Source of the DNA: Ornithinimicrobium sufpigmenti
GTDB taxonomy: Bacteria; Actinomycetota; Actinomycetes; Actinomycetales; Dermatophilaceae
DNA length: 64,000 nucleotides
Assembly (NCBI RefSeq): GCF_004322775.1
Contig: NZ_CP036403.1
Span: forward strand, 1,922,001-1,986,000
Direction of reading: 5' to 3'
The notes beneath the pieces are model-generated. The model worked only from the letters and a program-made list of their open reading frames with translations, had not been told where the DNA came from and searched no databases. The stretch's first letter is position 1; each line of letters begins with the position of its first letter. Positions 33,922 through 42,704 of this stretch are shown piece after piece. The position numbers and the translations under genes were made by a program.

Positions 33922-34893
33922 TTGCTCACCCGCGCATACCAACACTCCCTCAACGGCAGCCATCTGCCCGCCGGGGAGCCGCTGCTCGAAGTGGAGGGCG
34001 TGTCGTTGCGCTTCGGCGGGGTCACCGCCCTGAGCGACATCAGCTTCACCGTCACCCAGGGTCACGTGCACGCCATCATCGGCCCCAACGGCGCCGGCAA
34101 GTCCTCGATGCTCAACTGCATCAGCGGGATCTACCACCCGCAGGAGGGCCAGGTCCGGCTGCAGACCGCCTCGGAGTCGGGGGAGCGCAAGATCTCGACG
34201 CTGACCCAGCTGCCGCCCTACAAGATCGCCCGTCTCGGCGTGGCCCGCAGCTTCCAGAACATCGAGCTCTTCTCCCACCTGACCGTGCTGGAGAACCTCA
34301 TGCTCGGTCGGCACATCCACATGAGGCACAGCGTCGCCGCCTCCATGCTGTGGTTCGGCCCCGGCCGCAGGCAGGAGATCGCCCACCGCCAGCTCGTCGA
34401 GGAGGTCATCGACCTGCTTCAGCTGCAGGCCTTCCGCGCCAAGCCGGTCGGTGCGCTCGCCTACGGCATCCAGAAGCGGGTCGAGCTGGGGCGGGCCCTG
34501 TGCATCCAGCCTGCGCTGCTGCTGCTCGACGAGCCGATGGCCGGGATGAACGTGGAGGAGAAGGAGGACATGGCCCGCTACATCCTCGACGTCCACGAGC
34601 TGGCCGGCGTCAGCGTGGTCCTCATCGAGCACGACATGAACGTCGTCATGGACATCTCCGACCGGGTCAGCGTGCTCGACTTCGGCCGGCTCATCGCCGA
34701 CGGCACCCCCGACGACGTCAAGACCAACCCTGCGGTGATCGAGGCCTACCTCGGCTCCGACGAGGAGGACTCCGCCGTCAGCGAGGCGCTGCAGACCATG
34801 CAGGAGCAGGTCGAGCACGAGCAGAGCGAGCAGCACCAGCCCGAGCAGGACGACCTCGCGCAGAACCGGCTGAAGGGCGACGCCCGTGGCTAG
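33922..34893 (+). CDS. Liv-type ABC transporter ATP-binding protein (LivG-like)
   Basis: A 323-residue ATPase with Walker A GPNGAGKSS, the LivG-like insert ISTLTQLPPYKIARLGVARS, signature ALAYGIQKRVELGRAL (an altered LSGGQ) and Walker B LLLLDEPMAGMN. The C-terminus carries a Glu/Gln-rich tail (EQVEHEQSEQHQPEQDD), absent from most LivG proteins. I place the start at TTG 33922, six bases after AGGGAAGGA. The first ATG (33889) would be only about seven bases from the predicted transcription start and has no ribosome site. It begins a seven-gene operon encoding a full Liv-type importer with two CoA ligases, pointing to a carboxylate substrate. Confidence 0.92.
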   Translation: MLTRAYQHSLNGSHLPAGEPLLEVEGVSLRFGGVTALSDISFTVTQGHVHAIIGPNGAGKSSMLNCISGIYHPQEGQVRLQTASESGERKISTLTQLPPYKIARLGVARSFQNIELFSHLTVLENLMLGRHIHMRHSVAASMLWFGPGRRQEIAHRQLVEEVIDLLQLQAFRAKPVGALAYGIQKRVELGRALCIQPALLLLDEPMAGMNVEEKEDMARYILDVHELAGVSVVLIEHDMNVVMDISDRVSVLDFGRLIADGTPDDVKTNPAVIEAYLGSDEEDSAVSEALQTMQEQVEHEQSEQHQPEQDDLAQNRLKGDARG

Positions 34894-36901
34894 CCGCACG
34901 AAGAGTGCTGACCCGAAGGGGACAGGAGGGTCTCCGGGGGGTGAAGCCCCCGAGATGGCTACGTTCCCGCGACTGCTGCGTCAGCTGGCCGAGCAGCGCC
35001 CCGACGACGTGGCGATGCAGGAGAAGCTCTACGGCATCTGGCAGCCGATCACCTGGGCCGACTACGCGCGCCGCGTCCAGGACTTCGCCCACGGTCTGGC
35101 CGGCTTCGGTGTCGAGCGCGGCTCGATCGTCGCCGTCCTGGGCGACAACCGCCCCGAGTGGCTCATCGCCGAGCTCGCCGCCCAGAGCATGGGCGCGGCC
35201 GTCGTCGGCATCTACCCCACCTCCATCGGCGAGGAGCTCGAGCACATCCTGACGATGTCCGCGGCCCGTGTCGTGGTCGTCGAGGACCAGGAGCAGGTGG
35301 ACAAGCTGCTGCGGCTCAAAGAAGGCCCGCTCGGCCGGCAGATCCAGCACGTCGTCTTCTACGACCCGCACGGGCTGGAGCAGTATGACGATCCCTGGCT
35401 GATCGACTTCACCGAGGTCGAGCGGCGCGGCCGGCAGCGGGCCGAGCAGCAGCCGCGGTGGTTCACCGAGCAGGTCGATCAAGGTCGCCCCGACGACATC
35501 GCGGTGATCTGCACCACCTCCGGCACGACCTCCAAGCCCAAGCTGGGGGAGCTGTCCCACCACAACCTGCTGGCGATGGCCCACAACCTCACCCAGATCG
35601 ACCCGGCCGACAGCTCCTTCCGCTACGTCTCCTTCCTGCCGTTCGCCTGGATCGGCGAGCAGATGCTCGCGGTCGCGATCGGGCTGAGCCGCGGGCTGAC
35701 CATCAGCTTCCCCGAGGACGCCTCGACGCAGCGCTCGGACCTGCGGGAGATCGGCCCGGACGTGATGTTCTCCCCTCCGCGGATCTGGGAGTCGATGCTC
35801 TCGGAGGTGCAGGTCCGCATCGACGAGGCCGGTTGGCTCAAGCGCAAGATCTTCGGCTGGGGCTACGACATCGGCGACAAGGCCGCCCGGGCCCGCGTCC
35901 AGGGCAAGAGCGGAGGCGGGGTGCTGACCAAGCTCGCCGACGCGGTCTCGACCCGCCCGGTCCGCGACCAGCTCGGGCTCGCGCGGGTCCAGCGCGCCTA
36001 CACCGGCGGAGCCCCGCTCGGCCCCGACGTCTTCCGCTTCTTCCACGCCATCGGCGTCAACCTCAAGCAGATCTACGGCCAGACCGAGATCTGCGGGATC
36101 GCCGTCGTCCACCGCGACGACGACATCGCCTTCAACACCGTCGGCACCCCCATCCCCGGCACCGACCTGCGGATCAGCGAGGACGGCGAGATCCTCCTGC
36201 GCTCGGCCTCGGTCTTCCGCGGCTACCACCGCCAGCCCGAGGAGACGGCGAAGGCGGTCGACGAGCAGGGGTGGCTGCATACCGGAGACGCGGGATATCT
36301 GGACGAGGACGGGCACCTGGTCGTGATCGACCGCGCCAAGGACGTCCTCACGGCACCGGACGGCAGCCGCTACTCCAGCCAGTTCATCGAGAACAAGATC
36401 AAGTTCAGCCCCTACGTCGAGGAGGCCGTCGTCTTCGGGCCGGAGAAGGCCGGCCAGGGCATGACCGCCATGGTCATCCTCGACCCGGGCACCGTCGGGT
36501 CCTGGGCCGAGCACGAGCGGCTGTCCTACACGACCTACACCGACCTGGCGGCCAAGGACGAGGTCTACGAGCTCATCGCCGAGGAGATCGTGCACTCCAA
36601 CGAGGACCTGCCGGAGGCGATCCGGGTCCAGCGGTTCGTGCTGCTGCACAAGCAGCTCGACCCCGACGACGACGAGATCACCCGCACCCGCAAGGTCCGG
36701 CGCAACGTCATCGACGAGCGCTACGCCGCCATCATCGCGGCCCTGCGCGCCGGCGAGAACGAGGCCCGGATCAGCAGCCGGGTCACCTATCAGGACGGCA
36801 CGTCCGTCGTCCGGGAGCTGGCCCTGCGCATCTTCGACCTGACCACCTACGCGATCCCGCAGGGGCGGGGCAGACGACCGGTATGGAGTGGGCGCCGATG
36901 A
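34886..36901 (+). CDS. FadD-like long-chain acyl-CoA synthetase
   Basis: A 671-residue AMP-forming acyl-CoA synthetase. The phosphate loop is CTTSGTTSKPKLGELSH, the adenine motif YGQTEICG, and the hinge GWLHTGDAGYLDEDGHLVVI then DRAKDVL. The C-terminal lysine is in ITRTRKVRRNVI. It activates a carboxylic acid to its CoA thioester at ATP cost. Translation starts at GTG 34886, overlapping the ATPase gene by eight bases. Its position inside an ABC-importer operon suggests vectorial acylation: the imported acid is trapped as a CoA ester. Chain-length preference cannot be read from sequence. Confidence 0.93.
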   Translation: MASRTKSADPKGTGGSPGGEAPEMATFPRLLRQLAEQRPDDVAMQEKLYGIWQPITWADYARRVQDFAHGLAGFGVERGSIVAVLGDNRPEWLIAELAAQSMGAAVVGIYPTSIGEELEHILTMSAARVVVVEDQEQVDKLLRLKEGPLGRQIQHVVFYDPHGLEQYDDPWLIDFTEVERRGRQRAEQQPRWFTEQVDQGRPDDIAVICTTSGTTSKPKLGELSHHNLLAMAHNLTQIDPADSSFRYVSFLPFAWIGEQMLAVAIGLSRGLTISFPEDASTQRSDLREIGPDVMFSPPRIWESMLSEVQVRIDEAGWLKRKIFGWGYDIGDKAARARVQGKSGGGVLTKLADAVSTRPVRDQLGLARVQRAYTGGAPLGPDVFRFFHAIGVNLKQIYGQTEICGIAVVHRDDDIAFNTVGTPIPGTDLRISEDGEILLRSASVFRGYHRQPEETAKAVDEQGWLHTGDAGYLDEDGHLVVIDRAKDVLTAPDGSRYSSQFIENKIKFSPYVEEAVVFGPEKAGQGMTAMVILDPGTVGSWAEHERLSYTTYTDLAAKDEVYELIAEEIVHSNEDLPEAIRVQRFVLLHKQLDPDDDEITRTRKVRRNVIDERYAAIIAALRAGENEARISSRVTYQDGTSVVRELALRIFDLTTYAIPQGRGRRPVWSGRR

Positions 36902-36971
36902 GCGACAGCGTCGTGAGGACACGAGCGTGCGAGGCCCGCAGCGGCGCGCGGAGCTCAGCGAGGGAGGCGCG

Positions 36972-37844
36972 ATGAGTACGTTCGTCAGTGTGCTGGCCTA
37001 CGGGCTGGCCGACGGGGCGATCCTGGCGCTGGCCGCGCTCGGCTTCGTGCTGATCTACAAGGCCACGTCCGTCATCAACTTCGCCCAGGGCGAGTTCCTG
37101 CTGGTGGGCGCCTACATGTTCTACACCGCGTTCGTGGTGATGGGGCTGCCGCTGCTGGTGGCCGTCGTCGTCGGGGTCGTGGTCGCCACCCTCATCGGCG
37201 TGCTCGTCGAGCGGCTCATCCTGCGGCCGATGATCGGCGAGAGCGCTATCAGCATCATCATGGTCACGATCGGGCTGTCCTCGCTGCTGCGGGCGCTGGT
37301 GCAGATGTTCTACGGCACCAACCCGCGGTCGATGCCGGCGATCCTGCCCCGTGGGTCCGTGGACATCCTGGGTGCCACGGTTCCGCTCAACCGGCTGCTC
37401 GTCATCCTCGTCGCCGCGGTCGTGCTCACCGCGTTCACGCTCTTCTTCCGCAAGTCCCGGCACGGCATCGCGATGCGCGCCGTGGCCGACGACCAGCAGG
37501 CGGCGATGACGCAGGGCATCTCGGTGCGACGCATCTTCGCCATGTCCTGGGCGCTGGCCGGCGTCAGCGCGCTCATCGCCGGCGTCCTGCTCGCCGACAT
37601 CTCCACGGTCGACCAGAACATCGCGGCGTTCGGCCTGCTCGTCTTCCCCGTCGTCATCCTCGGCGGCCTGGACTCGGTGCCCGGCACGATCGTCGGCGGC
37701 ATGATCATGGGCCTGCTCATCCAGGCCACGGGCACCTACTGGGAGGCCGGGCTGGCCACCGTCGTCCCCTACATCGTCCTTGTCCTCATCCTGCTGGTGA
37801 AGCCCTACGGGCTGTTCGGCGAGACCCGTATCGAGAGGGTGTGA
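36972..37844 (+). CDS. Liv-type ABC transporter permease (LivH-like)
   Basis: A 290-residue polytopic permease of the branched-chain amino acid/urea family. It starts SVLAYGLADGAILALAALGF and contains INFAQGEFLLVGAYM, a family hallmark, plus a C-terminal GGLDSVPGTIVGGMIMGLL. The ATG at 36972 is preferred over 36888 since the 28 residues upstream are non-conserved and Arg-rich. It forms the channel with the following LivM-like protein. In this cluster the solute is more likely an aromatic, cyclic or fatty acid than an amino acid. Confidence 0.93.
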   Translation: MSTFVSVLAYGLADGAILALAALGFVLIYKATSVINFAQGEFLLVGAYMFYTAFVVMGLPLLVAVVVGVVVATLIGVLVERLILRPMIGESAISIIMVTIGLSSLLRALVQMFYGTNPRSMPAILPRGSVDILGATVPLNRLLVILVAAVVLTAFTLFFRKSRHGIAMRAVADDQQAAMTQGISVRRIFAMSWALAGVSALIAGVLLADISTVDQNIAAFGLLVFPVVILGGLDSVPGTIVGGMIMGLLIQATGTYWEAGLATVVPYIVLVLILLVKPYGLFGETRIERV

Positions 37845-37851
37845 GCAGACC

Positions 37852-38922
37852 ATGGCCATGACCGCCACCGGCGTGCACCACCGGTCCTACACCTCCGAGC
37901 TGAAGCTGCGGGCGACCCGGGCGGAGTACGTCCGGCTCGCGCTGATGGGCGTGCTGCTCGTCGTCCTGCCGTTCGTCCTCGACAACTACTGGATGTCGAT
38001 CGCCAACACGATCCTCATCGCCGTCATCGGCGCCGTCGGCCTCAACATCCTGGTCGGCTACACCGGCCAGATCTCCCTGGGCCAGGGCGGCTTCCTCGCC
38101 GTGGGCGCCTACACCTCGGTGATCCTCTCGGACCGGATGGGTATGCCGACCCCGCTCGCCATCGCCTTCGCGGTGATCATGACCGCGGTGGTCGGCACCT
38201 TCTTCGGCCTGCCCGGCCTGCGGCTCAAGGGGCTGTACCTGGCGATCGCCACGCTGGCCAGCCAGCAGATCATCGAGTTCCTCATCCGCCGCGACATCGG
38301 TGACTTCCTCACCGGCGGGCTGGGCTACATCAACGTCGAGCGCTTCGGCTTCCTGGGCTTCCAGGTCGGCGGCCGGGACGTCTTCGAGCGGCAGTGGTAC
38401 GTCATCCTCGCGATCCTGGCCGTGCTGTCGGTGATGGCCGCCCGCAACCTCTTCCGCACCGGCCTGGGCCGCTCGTTCATGGCGGTGCGCGACCAGGACA
38501 TCGCGGCCGAGGCGATCGGTGTCAACCTGACCCGGGCCAAGCTGACGGCCTTCGCCGTCTCCTCCGGCTTCGTCGGCCTCGCCGGCGCCCTCACGGCGCA
38601 CTACAGCGAGGTCGTCTCGTGGGAGAAGTTCACCCTGCAGGTCTCCATCACCTACCTGGCCATGATCATCGTCGGCGGCCTCGGCAGCATCGCCGGCTCG
38701 GTCTACGGGGCGATCTTCATCACCCTGCTGCCGGTGGTCATCCGCAACGTCGCCAACGCCTTCGAGTCGGCCGTGCCGTTCCTGAGCAACCAGCTGCCCG
38801 CGGTGCAGAACGCCATCTTCGGCCTGGTCATCATCCTCTTCCTCATCATCGAACCCAGAGGGCTGAACCGGCTCTGGGAACGGATCAAGGAGTACTTCCG
38901 GTTCTGGCCCTTCCGCTACTAG
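37852..38922 (+). CDS. Liv-type ABC transporter permease (LivM-like)
   Basis: A 356-residue second permease. Family features: GLNILVGYTGQISLGQGGFL, LAIATLASQQIIEFLIRR, ALTAHYSEVVSWEKFTLQVS and IIVGGLGSIAGSVYGAIF. It has about ten membrane segments after a polar N-terminus and starts seven bases after the LivH stop. Together with LivH- and LivF/G-like proteins it constitutes the importer. Confidence 0.93.
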   Translation: MAMTATGVHHRSYTSELKLRATRAEYVRLALMGVLLVVLPFVLDNYWMSIANTILIAVIGAVGLNILVGYTGQISLGQGGFLAVGAYTSVILSDRMGMPTPLAIAFAVIMTAVVGTFFGLPGLRLKGLYLAIATLASQQIIEFLIRRDIGDFLTGGLGYINVERFGFLGFQVGGRDVFERQWYVILAILAVLSVMAARNLFRTGLGRSFMAVRDQDIAAEAIGVNLTRAKLTAFAVSSGFVGLAGALTAHYSEVVSWEKFTLQVSITYLAMIIVGGLGSIAGSVYGAIFITLLPVVIRNVANAFESAVPFLSNQLPAVQNAIFGLVIILFLIIEPRGLNRLWERIKEYFRFWPFRY

Positions 38923-39014
38923 CCCCCGTGACCGACCCACCACCCGCACCTCCGTTGCCACCCATCCCGACCCAGCGCACGACATACCTGCTCAACACCC
39001 TCAAGGAGAGACCC

Positions 39015-40223
39015 ATGAACCGCACTCGACGTGGCGCCCTGATCGCCTCACTCGCTGCTCTGACGCTGGGGCTGTCGGCCTGCGGCAACGGCGACGGCGG
39101 AGGTGGCGACGGTGAGGCCAGCCCGATCCCGATCGGCATCATCGCGGACCTGACCGGCGCCACCGGTGACGTCGGCACGCCCTACAACGAGGGCATGCTC
39201 GCCTACATCGACCACCTCAACGCCGAGGGCGGCATCGACGGCCGGCAGATCGAGGCCGACTCCAACGACTACGCCTACGAGGTGCCGCAGGCCGAGGACC
39301 TCTACCGCCAGTACCTCAACGACGGCGTCGTCGCCGTCCAGGGCTGGGGTACGGGCGACACCGAGGCGCTGCACACGCGCGTCGCCCAGGACGAGCTGCC
39401 GTTCATGTCCGGCTCGTTCGCCGAGTCGCTCACCGACCCGAACGAGGCGCCCTACAACTTCGTCGTCGCACCCACCTACTCCGACCAGATGCGCGTCGCC
39501 CTGAACTGGATCAACGAGGACTCCGGCGGCGAAGCCGAGGTCGCCGTCTTCCACAACGACAGCCCCTTCGGTACCGCCCCGGTCGCCGACGGCGAGGCGT
39601 GGATCGAGGAGAACGGCTACGGCCTCGGCTACCAGGCCTACGCCATGCCCGGTGGCCAGCAGAACTACGTCGGCCTGCTCAACCAGGCGCAGAGCCAGGG
39701 CGCGCAGTACATCGTCATCCAGAACGTCGCCAGCCCGGCCGCGCTGGTCGCCAGGGACATCGCCGACCAGAACCTCGACATGACGATCGTCTGCCTCAAC
39801 TGGTGCGGCAACGAGCTGTTCATCGACACCGCCGGCGAGGAGGCTGCCGAGGGCCACATGCTGATCCAGCCGTTCGCCCCGCTCGGCGTGGAGAAGGAGG
39901 GCCACGGCGTCATCAACGAGTACCTCGAGGAGGAGGGCATCGACCCCGAGACCATCGGCACCTCGTGGGTGCAGGGCTGGTACGTCATGCACATCATGGC
40001 CGAAGGCATCCGGCACGCGGTGGAGAACAGTGACGGTGAGGACATCACCGGGCCGATGATCCGGGAGGCCCTGGAGACGATGGGCGCGATCGACACCGGC
40101 GGCGTCGTCGGTGAGGGCAGCGTCGAGTTCTCCGCCGACAGCCACCGCGGCTCCACCGGCACCGGTGTCTACCGGGCCGAGGGCGGCCAGATGGTCGAGG
40201 TCGAGGCGGGCGCCACGCCATGA
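39015..40223 (+). CDS. Liv-type substrate-binding lipoprotein (LivK-like)
   Basis: A 402-residue extracytoplasmic binding protein with a lipobox (LGLSAC, Cys23) and Gly-rich linker. The mature domain begins IPIGIIADLTGATGDVG, a Liv/Leu-binding family start. AYIDHLNAEGGIDGRQIEAD, WGTGDTEALHTRVAQDELPF and GTSWVQGWYVMHIMAEGI are typical of binders for aromatic or alkanoic acids, branched amino acids or urea. Cys residues occur at the ligand hinge (VCLNWCGNELF), possibly a disulfide. The ATG follows CAAGGAGAG. Its stop overlaps the next ATPase gene's start. Confidence 0.93.
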   Translation: MNRTRRGALIASLAALTLGLSACGNGDGGGGDGEASPIPIGIIADLTGATGDVGTPYNEGMLAYIDHLNAEGGIDGRQIEADSNDYAYEVPQAEDLYRQYLNDGVVAVQGWGTGDTEALHTRVAQDELPFMSGSFAESLTDPNEAPYNFVVAPTYSDQMRVALNWINEDSGGEAEVAVFHNDSPFGTAPVADGEAWIEENGYGLGYQAYAMPGGQQNYVGLLNQAQSQGAQYIVIQNVASPAALVARDIADQNLDMTIVCLNWCGNELFIDTAGEEAAEGHMLIQPFAPLGVEKEGHGVINEYLEEEGIDPETIGTSWVQGWYVMHIMAEGIRHAVENSDGEDITGPMIREALETMGAIDTGGVVGEGSVEFSADSHRGSTGTGVYRAEGGQMVEVEAGATP

Positions 40224-41080
40224 GCACCGCTGCGACTCCGGCGGGGGCGGCCCAGCACACCAGGGCCGCCCCCACCGGGGCCGACCCGGCCATGCTCGTC
40301 CTCAACAACGTCGAGGTCATCTACGACGGCGTGATCCTGGTGCTGCGGGGCCTGTCCCTGGCGGTGCCGGAGCACCAGATCGTGGCGCTCCTGGGCTCCA
40401 ACGGGGCGGGCAAGTCGACCACCCTCAAGGCCGTCTCCGGGCTGCTGCCCAGCGAGCGGGGCGAGGTCACCGACGGGTCGGTCCTGTTCAAGGGTGAGGA
40501 CATCACCAGGATGGACGCCCCCGCCCGGGTCAAGCGCGGCATGAGCCTGGTGATGGAGGGGCGGCACGTCTTCGAGCACCTCACCATCGCCGAGAACCTC
40601 GTGGCCGGCGCCTACACCCGCAGCGGGAAGGAGTCGGCCGAGGACCTGGACACGGTCTACGAGTTCTTCCCGAAGCTGGCCGACATGCGCAACCGGGTCG
40701 CGGGCTACCTCTCCGGCGGCGAGCAGCAGATGCTGGCCATCGGGCGGGCGCTGATGTCGCGGCCGCAGCTGCTCATGCTCGACGAGCCGTCGCTGGGCCT
40801 GGCACCGCTGCTGGTGCAGGAGATCTTCGGCTACGTCAAGCGCCTCAACGAGGAGACCGGGCTGACCGTGCTGGTCATCGAGCAGAACGCTCGCCGGGCC
40901 CTGGAGGTCGCCGACCACGGCTACATCATGGAGCAGGGCCGGATCGTGCTCGAGGGCCCGGCCGCCGAGCTGCGGGAGAACCCGGACGTCAAGGAGTTCT
41001 ACCTCGGTCTCGGGGACGAGGGCGGCCGCAAGTCGTTCCGGGACGTCAAGCACTACAAGCGGCGCAAGCGCTGGTTGTGA
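40220..41080 (+). CDS. Liv-type ABC transporter ATP-binding protein (LivF-like)
   Basis: A 286-residue ATPase with Walker A GSNGAGKSTT, signature YLSGGEQQMLAIGRAL, Walker B LLMLDEPSLGLAP and the H-loop replaced by the usual LivF glutamine (VLVIEQN). An N-terminal Ala/Thr/Pro extension of about 20 residues precedes the domain. The C-terminus ends in a basic KHYKRRKRWL. The start overlaps the binding-protein stop (ATGA). It is the second ATPase of the importer. Confidence 0.93.
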   Translation: MSTAATPAGAAQHTRAAPTGADPAMLVLNNVEVIYDGVILVLRGLSLAVPEHQIVALLGSNGAGKSTTLKAVSGLLPSERGEVTDGSVLFKGEDITRMDAPARVKRGMSLVMEGRHVFEHLTIAENLVAGAYTRSGKESAEDLDTVYEFFPKLADMRNRVAGYLSGGEQQMLAIGRALMSRPQLLMLDEPSLGLAPLLVQEIFGYVKRLNEETGLTVLVIEQNARRALEVADHGYIMEQGRIVLEGPAAELRENPDVKEFYLGLGDEGGRKSFRDVKHYKRRKRWL

Positions 41081-41158
41081 CCGACCCGCGGTGCCCGGCA
41101 CGAGGACGCACGGCCGGCACCGCCTACCGCATACCGAACTGCAAGGAAAAGAGGACCC

Positions 41159-42379
41159 ATGTCGATCGAGGCTGCCCTGCAACAGCGGGCTGAGGCCCTG
41201 GCGCCGGCGCTGGCGGAGGTGGTGCGCGGCGCGGCCGAGCGTGTGTCGGGTTTCGCGGCGCGCCTCGCGCAGGCGGGCACGGACGTGGAGGCGGTATGCG
41301 GCTCGCCCGGCCTGGGTGCGCTGCCGGTCCTGTCCAAGGACGACCTGGTCGAGCGGCAGCGCACCGAGCCCCCGCACGGTGGGCTGCTGGCGGCTGAGGC
41401 GCAGGTCGCCCGCTGGTTCCAGTCGCCGGGGCCGCTCTACGAGCCGCAACTGGTCGACGCCGACTGGCGCTGGGGCCAGGCGCTGGGTGACCTGGGCGTG
41501 GGGTCGGGTGATGTGGTGCTCAACTGCTTCGGCTACCACCTGTCGCCGGCGGGGGCGATGCTGGAGCAGGGTGCGCGCTCGGTCGGCGCCTCGGTGCTCC
41601 CGGGCGGCATCGGCAACCAGGACCTGCAGGCCCGGGCGATCGCCGACCTGGGGGTCAGCGCCTACACCGGGCTGCCGTCCTACCTCAAGGCGCTGACCGA
41701 GGCCTTCGACAAGGCCGGGCTCCCTGCGGAGCGGTGGCGGTTGGAGCGGGCGCTGGTCACCGCCGAGCCGCTGCCGGACTCGCTGCGGGCGGTGCTGAGC
41801 GAGCGGGTGCCGCACCTGCGGATGGCCTACGGCACGGGCGAGACGGGGCTGCTGGCGTGGGAGCCTGCGGGGGAGGAGCCCGGCCAGGGGCTGGTGCTCG
41901 CCGACGGGGTCGACGTGCAGGTGTGCGCGATCGGCACCGGGGAGCCGGTGACCGACGAGACCGAGGGCGAGGTGGTCATCTCGTTGCTGCGCGCCGACTA
42001 CCCACTGATCCGCTTCGGCACCGGTGACCTGTCCGGCTGGATGCTCGGTCCGGACGGCACGCCGCGCTTGCGCGGTGTGCTGGGCCGCGTCGGGCAGGCG
42101 GTCAAGGTCAAGGGCATGTTCCTGCACCCGCGCCAGGTGGTGGCCGTGATGGACGGCGTGCCCGGTGTGCGGGACTACCGCTTCGTCATCGACCGCGTCG
42201 ACCACGTCGATCAGCTGGCCTGCCACGTCGTGGTCGACGGCAGCGTGGCGTCGGAGGAGCTAGCGTCCTCGCTCACCACGCGGATCCGCGACGGCCTGCG
42301 CTTCCGCACCGACGTGCAGGTCGTGGACGACCTGGGCGAAGGCGAGGGCTCCATCGTGGACCGCCGCGACTGGAGCTGA
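41159..42379 (+). CDS. PaaK-like (phenylacetate-CoA ligase family) AMP-binding protein
   Basis: A 406-residue protein related to phenylacetate-CoA ligases. Recognisable: ALPVLSKDDLVERQRTEPP near residue 58, SAYTGLPSYLKALTEAF, MAYGTGETGLLAWEP (adenine region), LIRFGTGDLSGWML (ribose-binding Asp) and RVGQAVKVKGMFLHPRQV (hinge and ligase motif). The phosphate loop, SSGTTGxP in PaaK, is replaced by WFQSPGPLYEP, so nucleotide handling may differ. Only the normal small PaaK C-domain follows. It closes the Liv/FadD operon 78 bases after livF and probably activates an aryl or related acid imported by it. Confidence 0.85.
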   Translation: MSIEAALQQRAEALAPALAEVVRGAAERVSGFAARLAQAGTDVEAVCGSPGLGALPVLSKDDLVERQRTEPPHGGLLAAEAQVARWFQSPGPLYEPQLVDADWRWGQALGDLGVGSGDVVLNCFGYHLSPAGAMLEQGARSVGASVLPGGIGNQDLQARAIADLGVSAYTGLPSYLKALTEAFDKAGLPAERWRLERALVTAEPLPDSLRAVLSERVPHLRMAYGTGETGLLAWEPAGEEPGQGLVLADGVDVQVCAIGTGEPVTDETEGEVVISLLRADYPLIRFGTGDLSGWMLGPDGTPRLRGVLGRVGQAVKVKGMFLHPRQVVAVMDGVPGVRDYRFVIDRVDHVDQLACHVVVDGSVASEELASSLTTRIRDGLRFRTDVQVVDDLGEGEGSIVDRRDWS

Positions 42380-42704
42380 GGCGCGGCGGCCACCCGCAGG
42401 CTGTCTTGCCTCGGAACTTCTGGATCTCCAGCCACTCGCGCCTCAGCAGCCTCACCTGCCGGCCCTGCACGATCTGGGGTCAAGGTTGTGCTGAGGACTC
42501 ACCCCTCCGCGCGTTGTCTCCACCACCAGAACGTGGGATCCAGGTTGTGCGGACGCAGCGGCCAGCCGGCATGTCCTCGCCGACGGCAGCGTGGTGGGAG
42601 GCATCGGTTCCTCCTCAGGGTGACTCACCATCTGCTCAGAGGAGGGTCATCACACCGAGGGGGAGGAGGTTCGCGGCTCTGCGCGCGGCGATCACCGCCA
42701 GGAT
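42380..42704. other. 325-base stretch without a recognisable gene
   Basis: The interval between the PaaK-like gene and the convergent GlcG/HbpS-like gene has short open frames on both strands but none with convincing start, length and codon usage. Two similar motifs, GGTCAAGGTTGTGC (about 42478-42491) and GATCCAGGTTGTGC (about 42538-42551), lie sixty bases apart. On the minus strand the fragment RQVRLLRREWLEIQKFRGKT (about 42408-42467) looks protein-like, but I could not connect it to any family. The stretch may be a decayed gene or old insertion scar; this is unresolved. Confidence 0.4.

Noticed and set aside
33750..34055. Longer N-terminus for the IclR regulator (start at 34055)
   Set aside because: It would run through the divergent promoter and the beginning of the LivG-like gene; the shorter start at 33749 has a strong ribosome site directly before the helix-turn-helix.
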